This document shows positions 36,601-48,495 of a DNA stretch of 64,000 nucleotides, in pieces (position 1 is the first letter of the stretch; each line of letters opens with the position of its first letter). The stretch covers positions 22,165,300 to 22,229,299 of the forward strand of contig CM057231.1 of the NCBI GenBank assembly GCA_029891385.1. Direction: 5' to 3'. The position numbers and the translations under genes are program-made. Under the pieces are notes generated by a model. It saw nothing but the letters and a program-made list of their open reading frames with translations, was not told the DNA's origin and searched no databases. This stretch comes from Erythroxylum novogranatense (lineage: Eukaryota > Streptophyta > Magnoliopsida > Malpighiales > Erythroxylaceae).

Positions 36601-37430
36601 TAAAGAACATGTTAAAGAGAAAAGTGAAACTTTATGAGTAAGTATAATATATTTAATAAATAAGTATAAATATAGGATATTAAATCTTATTTGGCTTAAT
36701 TAGTATTTAAATAAAATTAATTGTAATTTTAATTAAAGTTTAATTAAATTACTAAAATGTTTAGATGTAATCCAACTCTTTGTGTAATAGTTGTAGAGTT
36801 GTGTCAATAAGTTCTGTAGTTTAAACACTTATACAATTATGCTAATTGAAATAAGTTAGTTTCAGAAATAATTCAAGAGAAACAATGGGGAAAAAAACAA
36901 ATTTTACAATAAGGTATAGATTAAGATTTATATTTAATATGTTAACTATATTATTTAATTTAAAGTGATTTTACCTTTTAGAAATTTAATTGTGAAATAA
37001 TGAGCATTAGATTACGATTACGATTGGGTAGGTTGAAATTTTCATGAATACGCACTTGATATGGCGGACAATAGGTCACCTTTCTTTACTAAAAACAAAT
37101 ACGAAACATCATAATCAATGCGAGTCACTCAATAGTCTATGCTTGCCATTCAAAGTAAACAAACAAAAAGAAAAAGGGTTGTTTGAAATTTGCTCGGAAA
37201 ATTGCATTTGTTAGCCATTTTAGCATGTCTCAACCTTTGAAAAATACAATAGCGACAAGTTGTCGTACATCTTTAAGTGAAGAAAAGTAAAAAAAGTAAA
37301 AAAATAATAATCATTAGACTTTTTCTATTTTTATATTTTTAAAATAAATCATTTAACCAATTAATAATTAATAATTATATTTGATATTCACGCATTTTTT
37401 GTTTTTTAGTTAACAATTTCAATAATTTTA
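33650..37430. other. Intergenic, ABCC promoter side
   Basis: The first few hundred bases are the upstream region of the ABCC gene. The rest is AT-rich. ORFs at 34099-34335, 34748-34990 and 35515-35715 have no recognisable domain. Confidence 0.5.
35206..35300 (+). repeat. 50-bp tandem duplication
   Basis: Two units starting AGTCAGTGCTTTTGCTTCTC at 35206 and 35256, nearly identical, in otherwise unique DNA about 1.6 kb upstream of the ABCC start. Confidence 0.9.
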
Positions 37431-37479
37431 TTTTTTTTTTTGTATAAAGGGAAAAAAGTACACAGGTCACTAAATGAGG

Positions 37480-40400
37480 CGGAGAAACAGCGTCCCGACA
37501 GATCCTCTAAAAAGAGATTAAGACACCCTGTAGGTATAACATCAAAATAGGTGATACTAATGTCCGCGGACCATCTTGAGTATGAAGGTTGGCATGATCT
37601 CATTCTCTCGATGATGCATGCCGATAAAAAACAGACAAGTTCCTGTTGAGAAGTTCCAGGATACCCATGATGATAGGATTGTCCGATTGAGAGCGGGACG
37701 TCACGGAAGAAAGGAGCTGGTGCACCCCTAACGAGTCCACTTCCAGCTCAAGCCGACGAAAGCTCAACCGTCAAGCCATGGAGAGTCCTGTGTAGACAGT
37801 CCAGAGCTCCGCTGACTGCGCTGCGCACCACCTTATAAGTTGAGCGAAGCCGCCTAATCAACTGCCGTCATTGTCACGGAGTAGTCCACAAGCCGAAGCC
37901 GTGATCTGGGTGCGATTACAAGCCCCATCGGTGTTCAGCTTGACCCACCCAGCTGGCGGCTGACGCCATCCGATCTGGTGCTCCTGGCGAGGCCAGAAGC
38001 CGGTAATGCCCAAACTGGGCCTCTCGTAGGCCTTCTGAACCTGATCTGCAAAAGACAAGATAATAAAAGAGGGTGATATGGGTCGCACAAAATCAGAGTC
38101 AAAAATACCCTTGTTCCTCCACGTCCAGAGGAACCGGCTGGTCAATCCAAAAAGAAGCGCCCAATCCTTGCCCTGCACTCGTCGATGCTGGAGGAGATTG
38201 AAATGCAACCAATCTCGTGCGGGAAGAGTAAACGAAGCCGAAGTGATGATATCCGACTGGATGGAGGCCCACACTTGTCGGGCTAGCGGACAATCCCGAA
38301 CAACATGAAGGGAGGATTCTTCGTGGGAGCAGTAGGCACAGGTACCGTCGGTAGTGAGATGACGACGCACCCTTTGTTGATTACTTAGCAAACAATTCTT
38401 TGCTAGTAACCATAAAAACGATCGCACCCGCTGGGGTCCCGACCACTGCCATATGACCCTCCAAATCCCCGGTGGATCGGCAGCCTCGTGTCCCAGAAGC
38501 AGGGAGTAGGCAGAGGCCACGGTGAACTGTCCATGGTCGGAGGCATCCCAGACTAATTTGTCGGGGCCCAGAAACAGAAAAGGAGGAAACATGCCGGCTA
38601 TAGTGCGACAAATCGAAGGCGGGAGGAAATCCTGAATGGCCTCCAAATCCCACTGACCGATGGGGTCCACAAATTGACGGACGCGGAGGCTAAAAAGGAG
38701 ATCCGGGATGAGCTAAGTCGAGTGGGATATGAGTAGGCCAACTCACATGACCCAAGGGTCGAGCCAGAAGCTAGACGTCGTACCATCCCCTATCCGCCAT
38801 TGCAAACCTTGAGTCACTATGTGCCAAGTCGCCCTGATGCTTCTCCACACCATCGATCCCCCGGTGGAAGGGAGGGAGAAGGGAATGTGGCGAACATCAA
38901 AAGCATATTTGTCAGAGAGCACCTGGACCCATAAGGCATTGAGATTATTGATCAAGGCCCAGCCGAGTTTGGTCAGGAAAGCATCATTCATTTCCCTGAT
39001 TCGTCGGATGCCTAATCCCCCCAGATCCTTTGGCATACAGACCTCCTCCCAACAAACCAAGGGTATCTTACGACGGTCTTGAACCGAGCCCCACAAAAAT
39101 TACCGCATAGCTTGTTCGAGATCGTCACACAGCACTCGCGATAATCGGACAGTCTGCATCGCGTAACTTGGTATAGCCGATAAGACCGATTGAACCAAAG
39201 TGACCCGACCAACGAAAGACAACGTGGAAGGGGCCCAACCCGACATACGGTGATGGACCGAATCGATGATATACTGGTAAGTATGCTTACCGACCCGTTG
39301 ATGAAGGAGGGGAACCCCTAGATACCGACCTAGGTCGGAAGTATGGGAGAAACAGAGCGCATGGCTTAAGGCACAAGTGGACGAAGGAGGGACATTCTTG
39401 GAGAAGTAACATCTCGATTTGTCTCGACTCACATGTTGACCCGACACTGTGCAGAACGAGTCCAAAACATTCCGAATGACGTGAACTTGATCAAGAGAGG
39501 CCTCTGAGAAGAGGATGAGATCGTCAGCAAAGAATAAATGGGAGAGGGGGAGCCCGTGCCTACTCAGCCTGACCGGATGCCAACGACCGGAGGACACCTC
39601 ATGAGTGATCTCATGATCGAGTCTTTCCAAGCACAACACAAAAAGGTACAGAGAAAGAGGGTCGCCTTGACGTATACCACGAGCAGGCTGAAACTCCTCG
39701 CTCAACGCGCCTTGCCAATTCACTTGAAAGGACACCGTAGTGATGCATTTCATGATAAGCGAAAGAAGCGAGGCTGGGAGACCAATGTCATGTAGAGTGG
39801 CTTGAATGAAGTCCCAATCAAGGCGGTCGTACGCTTTTTCAAGATCCATTTTGATGGCCATAAACCCTGTCCGATCAGTTTTGCGTTTCATAGAGTGAAT
39901 AACTTCCTAGGTAATAATGATATTGTTAATAATAAGACGGTCAGGCACAAAATTACACTGGGTCGGGCGGACAAGCGAGTCGAGATATAGCTTGAGGCGA
40001 TTGGATATAATCTTGGAGAGGGCTTTGTACAGCACGGTGTATAGCACAATGGGATGGAATTGAGAGATGGAAGTAGGGGAGGGGGTTTTTGGGAGGAGGA
40101 CAATGATAGTGCGGTTAATAGCCGACTCCCACACTTCGTGCCGAAATATCCTCTGAAGGAAATGAATCAAGGAGGGCCCGACGGTGTCCCACTGGGATTA
40201 GTAGAACAGTGCGATGAAGCCATTAAAACCTGGGGCTTTGTTAGGAGGCATAGAAAAAATCGTCGCCATGACTTCATCCGGGTTGAGCGGACGGGTAAGG
40301 TCCTCAACCATGTGTTGCGGGGGAGGAGGGAAAAGCCCAGGAAGAGATCCAGGGAAGGAGGACCGTCCCTTGGGCCGGTATAAATCCTCCAAGTGGCGCA

Positions 40401-41562
40401 TCGCCATACCGCGGAGAGTCACAGGGTCAGTAACTTCCCGACCATGGCCATTGGGAAGAGAGAGGATGTGGGATTGACGACGTCGAGTGCGAGTGAGAGC
40501 ATGGTAATACTGGGTATTCCTATCGCCCTACCTGAGCCATTGGCTCCGAGACTGTTGGTGCCAGAAGAGCTCCTCCTGGTAGAGCACGGTTTCAAGTTCA
40601 TTTCGTAAGTAAGTCTCGAGCTTAAGAAAGGGGGGTTCCGAGTCCTCCATAGGTTTTTGAAGGCCCTCGAGCCGGGCCATGAAACGTTTCTTCCAATGAA
40701 ATATATTGCCAAACTCCGAGGTATTCCACTGGTAGAGCATGGCAGAGAAACGTTGGAGCGCTCCACTAAAATCCGTGGGGCTAGGAGTCCAGTTGGCATC
40801 AACCACTTAGGAGAAAGACTCATGAGTGAGCCATGCCGATTGAAATCGGAAAGGACGACGCGAAGGGTTGGGGGGTTCAGGAGCTAGGAACCTAATAAGA
40901 AGGGGCCTATGATCCGACTTGAGGAAAGGTAGGTGGTGAACCCTGGTGCTCGGATGCGCAGTGAATCAAGCGGGAGAACCAAAAGCACGATCTAACCGTT
41001 CTCGGAGGTGGCCCCGCTTCTACGTGAAACGCGGACCGATAAAGCCCATATCTTGGAGGTGGCATTGAAACATACAGTCCCGAAAGAGAGTGTTTATACG
41101 GGGTTGAGTACGTGAACCCCCTCTTTTATCAGCACTTTCCAACGTAGCATTAAAATTCCCGCCCAGTAGCCAGGGGGCTGTGATGTGTGGAGCAAGGGTC
41201 GCCAGGTAGTGCCAAAGATATTTTTGTATGGCGGGAGTGGGGCTCGCGTAAATAGCAGTAAAATCAAACAGCTGTTGATCCCACTGCACGTGAGTATGAA
41301 TAAATTGGTGGTTAGCTAGACGAACGCGAACGTCTATATTCTCCTACCAAAGTAGCCATATCCCGCCCGAAAAGCCTGTAGCCTCGATCCGGAAGGAATT
41401 GCGAAATCTCAGAGACCGAATAACTCTCCTAGCTCGTTTGCCACTAATACGAGGCTCAACGATAACCACTAGGCGAGGCTTGTGAATTCGAACATAGTTC
41501 CTCAGGATGGGCGTGAATGTTCGACCTCCAGCCCCTTGACAATTTCAGATAAAAATCGTCAT
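37480..41562 (-). pseudogene. LINE ORF2: endonuclease, reverse transcriptase, zf-RVT, RNase H
   Basis: Start codon at 41562, 24 bp after the ORF1 stop. The apurinic endonuclease domain spans about 41560-40900 (NCQGAGGR, then LLGGNFNATL). The reverse transcriptase includes KMDLEKAYDRLDWDF, GIRQGDPLS and an intact catalytic FADD at about 39530. A zf-RVT domain near 38540-38270 has CAYCSHEESSLHVVRDCPLA. RNase H starts at WVKLNTDGAC near 37930. The whole would be about 1,360 aa. In-frame stops (one at codon 6, where Trp is expected) and frameshifts split it. It would nick DNA and prime reverse transcription if intact. Confidence 0.9.
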
Positions 41563-41585
41563 AAACGCGAAGAGATCAAGTGGAA

Positions 41586-43354
41586 CTAACTCGACCCGGT
41601 CGGAACCGGGACTACTTGCCCAGCGTCCTCGAGACTATGAATAGTCACGGGGGAGGGAATTGTATCCTCCATCGTCGTATCAGGAGAGTCGTGCACATCC
41701 CCAGCCCTCGAAAGCTCAGGAGTGGGGTCGGGGGGCATATCCTCTAAGTTAGGCTGTGACGACGACGTATCCATAGGGTCAGGAGGTTCGGTATTAACCT
41801 CGACCGTCGCCCCATTGAGTAGTTCCGCAGGGATGGGCTGGGGAAATGTCAGGTTCGGTGAGACCAGGGCCACGTGCGACGATAAAGAAATCACCACGTG
41901 GCTCGAAGAGAGCTGAGTTGGGCTGGGCTCAGAAGGTCGGGGCTGCGGGAATGATGGGTCGGGAGGGGTGGGGCCTGAGGCTGAGGCAGCTGGCGGTGGA
42001 GGCAGTGGTGCTGGGCTCTTGGAGACAAGCTGGGCCGAGTGGATTTCCAGCAGGGGAGGAGAAGGGGACGGGCTCGTGTGGGCAGGCAAGCCCAAGGAGG
42101 AATTGAGCCAATGTGAAGACGATGTCACGCCCTTGCTCTTCGCGTTGTTTCCAGAAGCGCCCAGAATGGATCCCCATTTATGACTTTCAACCCGTTTGGA
42201 AGATGGGCTTAGGGATTTCTGACGTCGCTGGTCGTTTCTGGACGAGGCGTGACCTACGAGAGGTCGAGTTGAGTCGACCATTTGGGGAATGTCCATTGGG
42301 GCATCGTATGACACCTCGGGAGTGAGGGCCATGAAACGCGAGCCGCGGGAACCAACGGCCATCCCCTGGGTTGGACTTTTCGTCCTAGGCCCGGCGGTGG
42401 AAGAAGGAGTTCGGCGAGTCACTTGCATCCAGGGGCCAAAACCCGTGGACAGGTGAGGATCTAGGGAGGGGTCACTGCTGGAAACCACAGAATCTAGTGG
42501 TTGTGGAACTTCAAAGGACGTAGAAGGACCCGTCGGAGGCTCTGGTCTTGATGGGCAAGCGGCGGATCCATGCCCAACCCAGCCACAGTGGTAACAAATC
42601 TGAGGGAGACCCTCGTACGCGACTTGAATGTGTTCCCCGTCCAATTCTGCCATCTATCGAGGAGGAGCACTAAGGTCTAAGGTGACGGCGACGCGTGTGA
42701 AACGACCACGGAAGGTCTGTTGGGTAGTTTCATCAATTTTTACGGTTTTCCCAACCAGTGCAGCGAGGATGGATGGGTGGTATCGGGCGATAGGGAGACC
42801 GAGGAAACGAACCCAAGCCACGACGTGGGTGATGCGTTCGGAGGTGGGGCGAAAGGCCGGAGTCCATGGTTGGACTGACAGAACGTGGCCGGCGACAATC
42901 CAAGACCCCTACATCAAGGTATGAATGTAGTCCCTTTCCTCTCGGAAGTTAACCAAGTAAAAGTCGTTCTCTAAGTCCACAATTTTCAGGAGACCAGTCA
43001 GATGCCACAAGGTGAGGAGACGATCCTAGAGCATATTAAAACCCATTTTGCGGCCTAACAGCTTGACCATGATGGCCTGAGCCCAAACAGTGTCTAATTT
43101 GGAGCGAAAGGTGACAGACAAATCAATTCCCAAGCCATGAGGACCCTGAACTAGGTTAATGTCACCCTCTTCCAGGTCGATGGGGGGTTCTTCGGACTAG
43201 GTGAGATTAATAACTGGATTGGCCGGGTTAGCCCGTCCTGAAACTGCGACACTATAGCTCGGGGGGATGGGGGTACTGGTGGTTCTATGAGAGGAGGGTC
43301 TTCTTCTCTCTCCCTCAATTTGACTTTCTTGGCTGTGTGAGTAGAGGAGGACAT
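41586..43354 (-). pseudogene. LINE ORF1: DUF4283-type RNA-binding protein with zinc knuckle
   Basis: Starts MSSSTHTAKKVKLRER at 43354. The middle (about 43100-42660) has the DUF4283-like region in broken frames (for example a VVAWVRFLGLPI-like stretch read near 42800). A CCHC knuckle, CYHCGWVGHGSAAC, lies near 42600-42560. A long proline/serine-rich tail ends at 41586. Two stops and frame changes lie in the first third. Confidence 0.85.
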
Positions 43355-43400
43355 TGCAGGGGAGAAGGGAGCGGTGGCCGGAAAGGCCTAGTATACTGTG

Positions 43401-45060
43401 GCCATGGCTTTTCTGGGTGGAGTTGCCGTAGCAATGTTGTAAGTTACTGTAGCAATGTTACTGTAGCAAATCTTCTGTTAGTGGTTGTTGTTGACGGTGT
43501 ACGTTTGTGCATTTCACGAGGTGATTAGTACAACTAAAATTTTTGTTCAATCTACAGTGATCTTCATCTTAACGAGATGAAGACAGTTGGAAAACTTGTC
43601 ACCGCTAATTGAACCGTAGCGTAACAAGTTAAACTATGTATTCGAGCAACCAAATATCTGGATTTCCATCATCCATGGGTAGGCTGTGAGGTCCAGAATT
43701 GCTGCCTTTGTACTTCCGAGTGCTTAAGCTAGTCTCGTATCCATCACCCATCTTGTCTTAATCCGGCGAAAACGATGTCGCGAATGGTTAACCAATTTAC
43801 AAATTTCTATTTATCAATTCAGATCAGAGGCACAACCTTTTGGTGACTCGGGCAAAATATCTTTTCATTTCTTAAATCTATCCAACCCACCTGAGACTTT
43901 TAATTAGTTTGTATGGCACAATGGAAATCGGGAGGAGTAAACCTGTTTTCATCTCTGCACAAGTGATTGGAAACTACACAATACTAATGGCTTACACCTT
44001 ACAGCAGCTTCAGTACGGGTACTTGCTGACTCTGTTAAAAGTGCTATCCTCCTGGGTCCTGGGTCCTGGGTCTATTTTCATCTTAAATTCAGAGAACTTC
44101 TACATCAGTGTACTTCTAATATAAATAGCACATGAAATGACTATCCCATCTTTTCATTTAAAGAAAAAGACGAACTATCGTTGATTCTACTTCACGTCAG
44201 AACTGAGTACGAATAGTTTCCACAAGGCAATAATTTAGCTTTGGCCAATGAATAATTAATTTATCTCCACTATTGCAGTAAGTACAATCATCGTTGGCGT
44301 CTTGTAATTATTATGTAAGACAATGAACAAATTCCGATCTCCACTGTAAAACAAAACGAATAACAAAGAGAATACATAAGTTTAATTCCTTCATATGTAC
44401 AAATTCATTAAAAAGTGAACGAGATTAATTTAAAACTTCAAGAGATTATGATATATTTTTAAAAACTGATCAAAAGTTTTAAATCAACGAACAAGACTTG
44501 TATGTTATTTTAACAAAATACGTACCCTGATTGCTGCATTCTTATGCTAATTTGTTATCTAAAAGTGGTCGTTTAGGATGACTTGCGCAAGAAGTTGCCA
44601 AAACGATCGTATGGAAAAATGTTGGCTTATGCTCCTTTCGGAAAGGGACGGGCTATTAACAGAACCTTATTTAAGAACAATAAATGAAGAATTGAGGGAG
44701 GGCCTCATGCGTAACGAGTGACGTCAAATGGTTGGAAAATTGACATCGAAGTCACCTTGCCCTCATCCATTGGACGAAAGACAAATGATGATAGTGTCGT
44801 ATTCAGACTGAAATATTGCGGTCGGTGTTTGCCGAGATCGTGACCAGGACAGATCGTAGTAAGACACTTAACGTACGATACTAAATAGTAAATATATCCC
44901 GTGATGTCACAATATTAAACCATTATATGCAAACAAAAGTAATATACGGACTCTTTTTCTCGCCAGATTATGTCATTTTCTTGACAAATTGTAAAACAAT
45001 CAGTGGGAACCGAACGAATAGTCTGGTAGCCGTATCATCAAGTGAAAGAACATTTTCCCG
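43401..45060. other. Intergenic, nothing recognised
   Basis: AT-rich. Includes a short TCCTGGG triplet repeat near 44050 and an ORF at 43909-44124 without a domain. Confidence 0.5.
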
Positions 45061-45065
45061 CACAG

Positions 45066-45195
45066 GTAGCTCATTTGATTATTAAAAAAAAAAAAAGGAT
45101 AAAGTTTCAGGTTCAAATCCTGACAGTAATAATGTAGAAGTTTATTTAATATGATGACTCTTTGTGTACACTAAATATTAAATTATTTTTATAAG
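45066..45195 (+). mobile_element. tRNA-derived SINE-like remnant
   Basis: An A-box-like TAGCTCATTTG at 45067-45077 and a B box GGTTCAAATCC at 45109-45119 lie 31 bp apart, the tRNA-type internal Pol III promoter arrangement. An A run interrupts the spacer. The tRNA cloverleaf is not formed, so this is not a tRNA gene. The AT-rich tail has no clear end. Confidence 0.5.
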
Positions 45196-46010
45196 AAATT
45201 AAATAAGATCAAACCGTGACTTACTTTATTAGTCGTTACTATTCTATCAAGTCAGGATGTAGGGGCACTTAAGATGACGGATTCCACCTTTTGAGGTTAA
45301 GAAAAAGAACATTTCAATGTTTTCTTTTCTTATATTAGTTTAATCGACCTGTTCTGCAAGGCCATGCAAATGGTCAATAAAAACGTTAACAAATTAAAAA
45401 GTCAAGAACGGGGGCCATGAAGCAATCAATTACTTTTTTGCAGCTCATATAAGCAAATAATTGCATTTATTATATTATTGAAGTTTTATAATATATTATT
45501 TGACATTAAAAAAACAAAAAGGAGGCACGTCAGAAAAGAATACCAATTATGTAAATGCATTGCCAAAAGATTTCAGTAAAAAGAAAAAGAAATAACAAAT
45601 ATCAGGTGAAATAGAAAAATAATAGACATACACATTGAAATAATATCTAAAAATAATGGGACAATTGATATGGTTTGAATAATATATAATATTTGCATAT
45701 TTATTTGTAGATTTCTAAAACGTTCTATGTACGTAAAAATTATTGATATTACTACGTAAATAAGTTGAATTGTATACAATGAGCCTAACCTTTTATAATA
45801 TAATTGGTAACATACAAAATAGTGTTTTAGGATGACTAAATTTTAATAAAATTATGAGAATTATATGGTGACAATAATTTTGTTATTGATGAAATTTCTG
45901 ATTTTTTTGTTGGGATTATTTTCTGTAATTGTTGAAATTTGGAATTAAGTTCAACAAGTATCCAAGCCACAGTTATGGGTTGAAAACCAGTACAAAATCC
46001 TGTTGTTTGG
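45196..46010. other. AT-rich intergenic
   Basis: No gene or bounded repeat recognised. Confidence 0.5.
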
Positions 46011-47434
46011 TACCGATCGTCAATACCTATAGCCAAATACTAGCCGGTATCATACAATTTAAAAAGGTAAGGGACTTATTTATAAAAAAAATAATTAACA
46101 ATGATGAGAATTTGTACCAAATAAGAATTGAGGTTAATTCAATTTTACATTTTGTTTCTATTATTCTTTTAATTTCACTTATATTTGATGTATATATTAA
46201 ATTATACATTTGTAATATAATTGTAAATATTTTATTTGATTCCACTTCTAGTTGATTCTTCGATATAAACTCTTGTTGAAAATTTTATATCGTTAGCGAG
46301 TCATATGGATGTTTATTATTTAATGCAATTATTATTTATTATAAGGTTAATTATAAAAAAGCATAAATTTTCGTCAATGTTTCAATTATAACCAAAATTT
46401 TAAAATAGTAATAAAATCCTCAAACTTTCAATTCTTTTCAATTCTAGCCTAAATTTCAAAAATGGCAATAAAATGCTCAACTTTCAATTTTCTTCAATTC
46501 TAGCTCGAAATTATTTGTTGTTCTCCCAATGTCCAAAATCATTTGTTTTTGTTTTTTTTTTGACACCCAAAACTATTCTTACATTACAGTATACTATATT
46601 ATTAAGCTCTTTCTTTTTAGTTCGTTCTCCTAATGTCCTTAGTATAAGGGTGACAGGGTTGTATAATATGAAAATCGAAAGATGAGGGTATCGAGAGAAC
46701 AAACTGAAAATGAAAGTAAAAATTGAAATCAAAGCGTAAGGTTGTCGGAATTGTGTAATCTAATATAGGTAATTTTTAAACTTATGTGATTAAATGACGT
46801 CGTTTCATTAATCTTCATTTGTTGTATTAATTTTGACTGACATGTATTAATAATTAAAGTTTCTAAAGCACATGACAAACCATATCAGCAAACTTAACGA
46901 AAACACTAATATCGGGTTATAATTGAAAACATTTGAAAGTTTGAATATTTTATTGCTACTTTTGAAATTTGTGTTAGAATTAAAAATTTTGAAAGTTTGA
47001 GTATTTTATTGTCACTTTTAAAGTTCAGATTATGATTGAAAATTGATGAAAAATTGATTTTTTGTAATTAACCCTTTATTATATGATAAAATTGTAAATT
47101 TTAAATACAAAATATTGTTCTTAATTTTATACTTGTATGATGATTAAATGATATTTTTCATACCAATTGTCATTATTATTTATCGTGAAATATAATGTTA
47201 ATAAAATAAATAAATTATTGTTATTTTATATTTCTATTATTATGATTTTGGAGATAGAGTTTATATAAAATTATAAATTATACAGTACAATATATTGAAG
47301 AACTATTTTGTAAGTTTTAAAAATTTAAGGACTATTTTATATATTTAAAAATTACTCGAAATAATATTCAGTATTAAATAATACTAGTACAATACTGTAT
47401 CAGAATCAAATTAAGTATTGATATCGGTACGGTA
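46011..47434 (+). mobile_element. Internally deleted, non-autonomous relative of the hAT element, with a nested MITE
   Basis: The right part (about 46140-46335 and 47085-47434) resembles the 3' 600 bp of the hAT element at 14295-17619: the same order of ATTTGATGTA/ATTAAATTATA, TTCCACTTCTAGTTGATT, AAGGACTATTTTATA, and the terminal CGGTACGGTA at 47425-47434. The left part (from TACCG at 46011) resembles its 5' end and is followed by the equivalent GGGACTTATTT. The transposase-coding middle is missing. A 731-bp MITE interrupts it. Confidence 0.6.
46344..47074. mobile_element. MULE-type MITE with long inverted repeats and 9-bp target duplication
   Basis: Flanked by the perfect direct repeat TTTATTATA (46335-46343 and 47075-47083). 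The termini are AGGTTAATTATAAAAAAGC at the left and, as complement, GGGTTAATTACAAAAAATC at the right; the arms stay alignable for about 150 bp (AATAAAAT-CTCAAACTTTCAA blocks). A 9-bp duplication and GGGTTAATT ends are features of plant Mutator-like elements. It has no coding capacity; the internal ORFs have no domain. Confidence 0.85.
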
Positions 47435-48215
47435 TTGATCCAAATCCATAATTTCATACATAAGTTTGACATACAAAATCAGAAACGAATATTTTGCTTA
47501 GTTAATTGGCTTCTTTTCTCAAATATTATGATTAAACCAAAAGAAGTGATCGTGGAACAACTGTTAAAGAGTCCAAGTATTGATGGTTGCATAGAAAGAA
47601 TGAAGCAACGAATAGTGCTGTTTATTGATTGCGAAAATTTGTTGAGAATTCTATTGTAGAATAAAAGGAAAACTTGAAACTGAATAAATCACGTAGCAGC
47701 ACTAGACAAGGTATCTAAAGTTCCTGTTGGCAACAATAATGGGAGAGATCGAACTGCACAAACCTAAGACTGGACCCCAGGTCGGTCGAGAGGGAGTGAT
47801 TGATACATACGGTTGCACACTCCCGAGATTAAACAATGCGTCATCGACACTGTAGTTATGGCATCTAGTTAGCTATCTTAAGAAATCACGGAAGAAAGAT
47901 AATTATGTTTAAGCGTTAGCCTTATCATTGTGATTATGTTAAGCGTTAGCCTTTCTTCTTTTCTTGATGTCAATCAAGACTGAAATTAAATCTTTTAGGG
48001 TGTAGAATATTGACCAAAGGTTAGTGATACTACCTAATCATACCGCTTATTTTTAAAAATATGAAAATTCATGTTCTGAATCTATTCCTAACTCATTATT
48101 TGGTATAGGACAGGCTGATATTTTACTTTCTCAGTCGCACAAAATGAATTTAGTTACTTAAAAATTTTATAATTTCTTATATTTATGGAATGACATGTAT
48201 AACTCACATATGACG
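47435..48215. other. Intergenic, nothing recognised
   Basis: Contains a short direct repeat (AAGCGTTAGCC near 47913 and 47941). The ORF at 47435-47659 has no domain. Confidence 0.5.
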
Positions 48216-48229
48216 AGAGTTTATTATTA

Positions 48230-48481
48230 TTATTATTTTGAATTGAGCGAAACTCAGAAGCGGTAAGCGGTAGCATCTTTTGGTAATCCATTATCGACGC
48301 ACCACTCACATGTGAATCAATGGTATGACCTCATCGTTGAGCTTAACTAGTTTTCCATCTACAGAAAAAACCCTAACTGCCCCAGGTTTTTATAAGAGGG
48401 GCTAGCATGGAATCGAACCTGGGATCTAACTAAAGTCAATGCCCGCTCTCAACCATCGAGCCACACCCCTTGAGGGCAACA
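48230..48481 (-). mobile_element. tRNA-derived SINE with target-site duplication
   Basis: Read on the minus strand from 48481, the tRNA-related head has A box TGGCTCGATGG and B box GGTTCGATTCC at about 36 bp apart. A non-tRNA body of roughly 170 bp follows, with a TAA-repeat tail at about 48240-48230. Direct repeats AGAGTTTATTATTA (48216-48229) and AGAATTTATTATTA (48482-48495) flank it (13 of 14 match), as expected for LINE-driven insertion. A transfer RNA gene is excluded because the acceptor arms do not pair. Confidence 0.8.
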
Positions 48482-48495
48482 AGAATTTATTATTA

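Larger units (their letters stand above)
37431..43400 (-). mobile_element. L1-type LINE, nearly full length, decayed
   Basis: Minus-strand order is ORF1, ORF2, then a poly(A) tail visible as an 11-T run at 37431-37441. The ORFs fit the plant L1 layout (DUF4283 plus zinc-knuckle ORF1; endonuclease, reverse transcriptase, zf-RVT and RNase H in ORF2). The 5' end is placed near 43400 because ORF1 starts at 43354; the true edge and target duplication were not found. Numerous stops make it inactive. Confidence 0.9.

Noticed and set aside
41722..42324. Several plus-strand ORFs of 60-86 aa
   Set aside because: They are opposite-strand shadows of the proline/serine-rich LINE ORF1 tail.
48405..48481. 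tRNA gene (A and B boxes present)
   Set aside because: Acceptor and anticodon arms do not pair, and the sequence continues into a SINE body with tail and target duplication.
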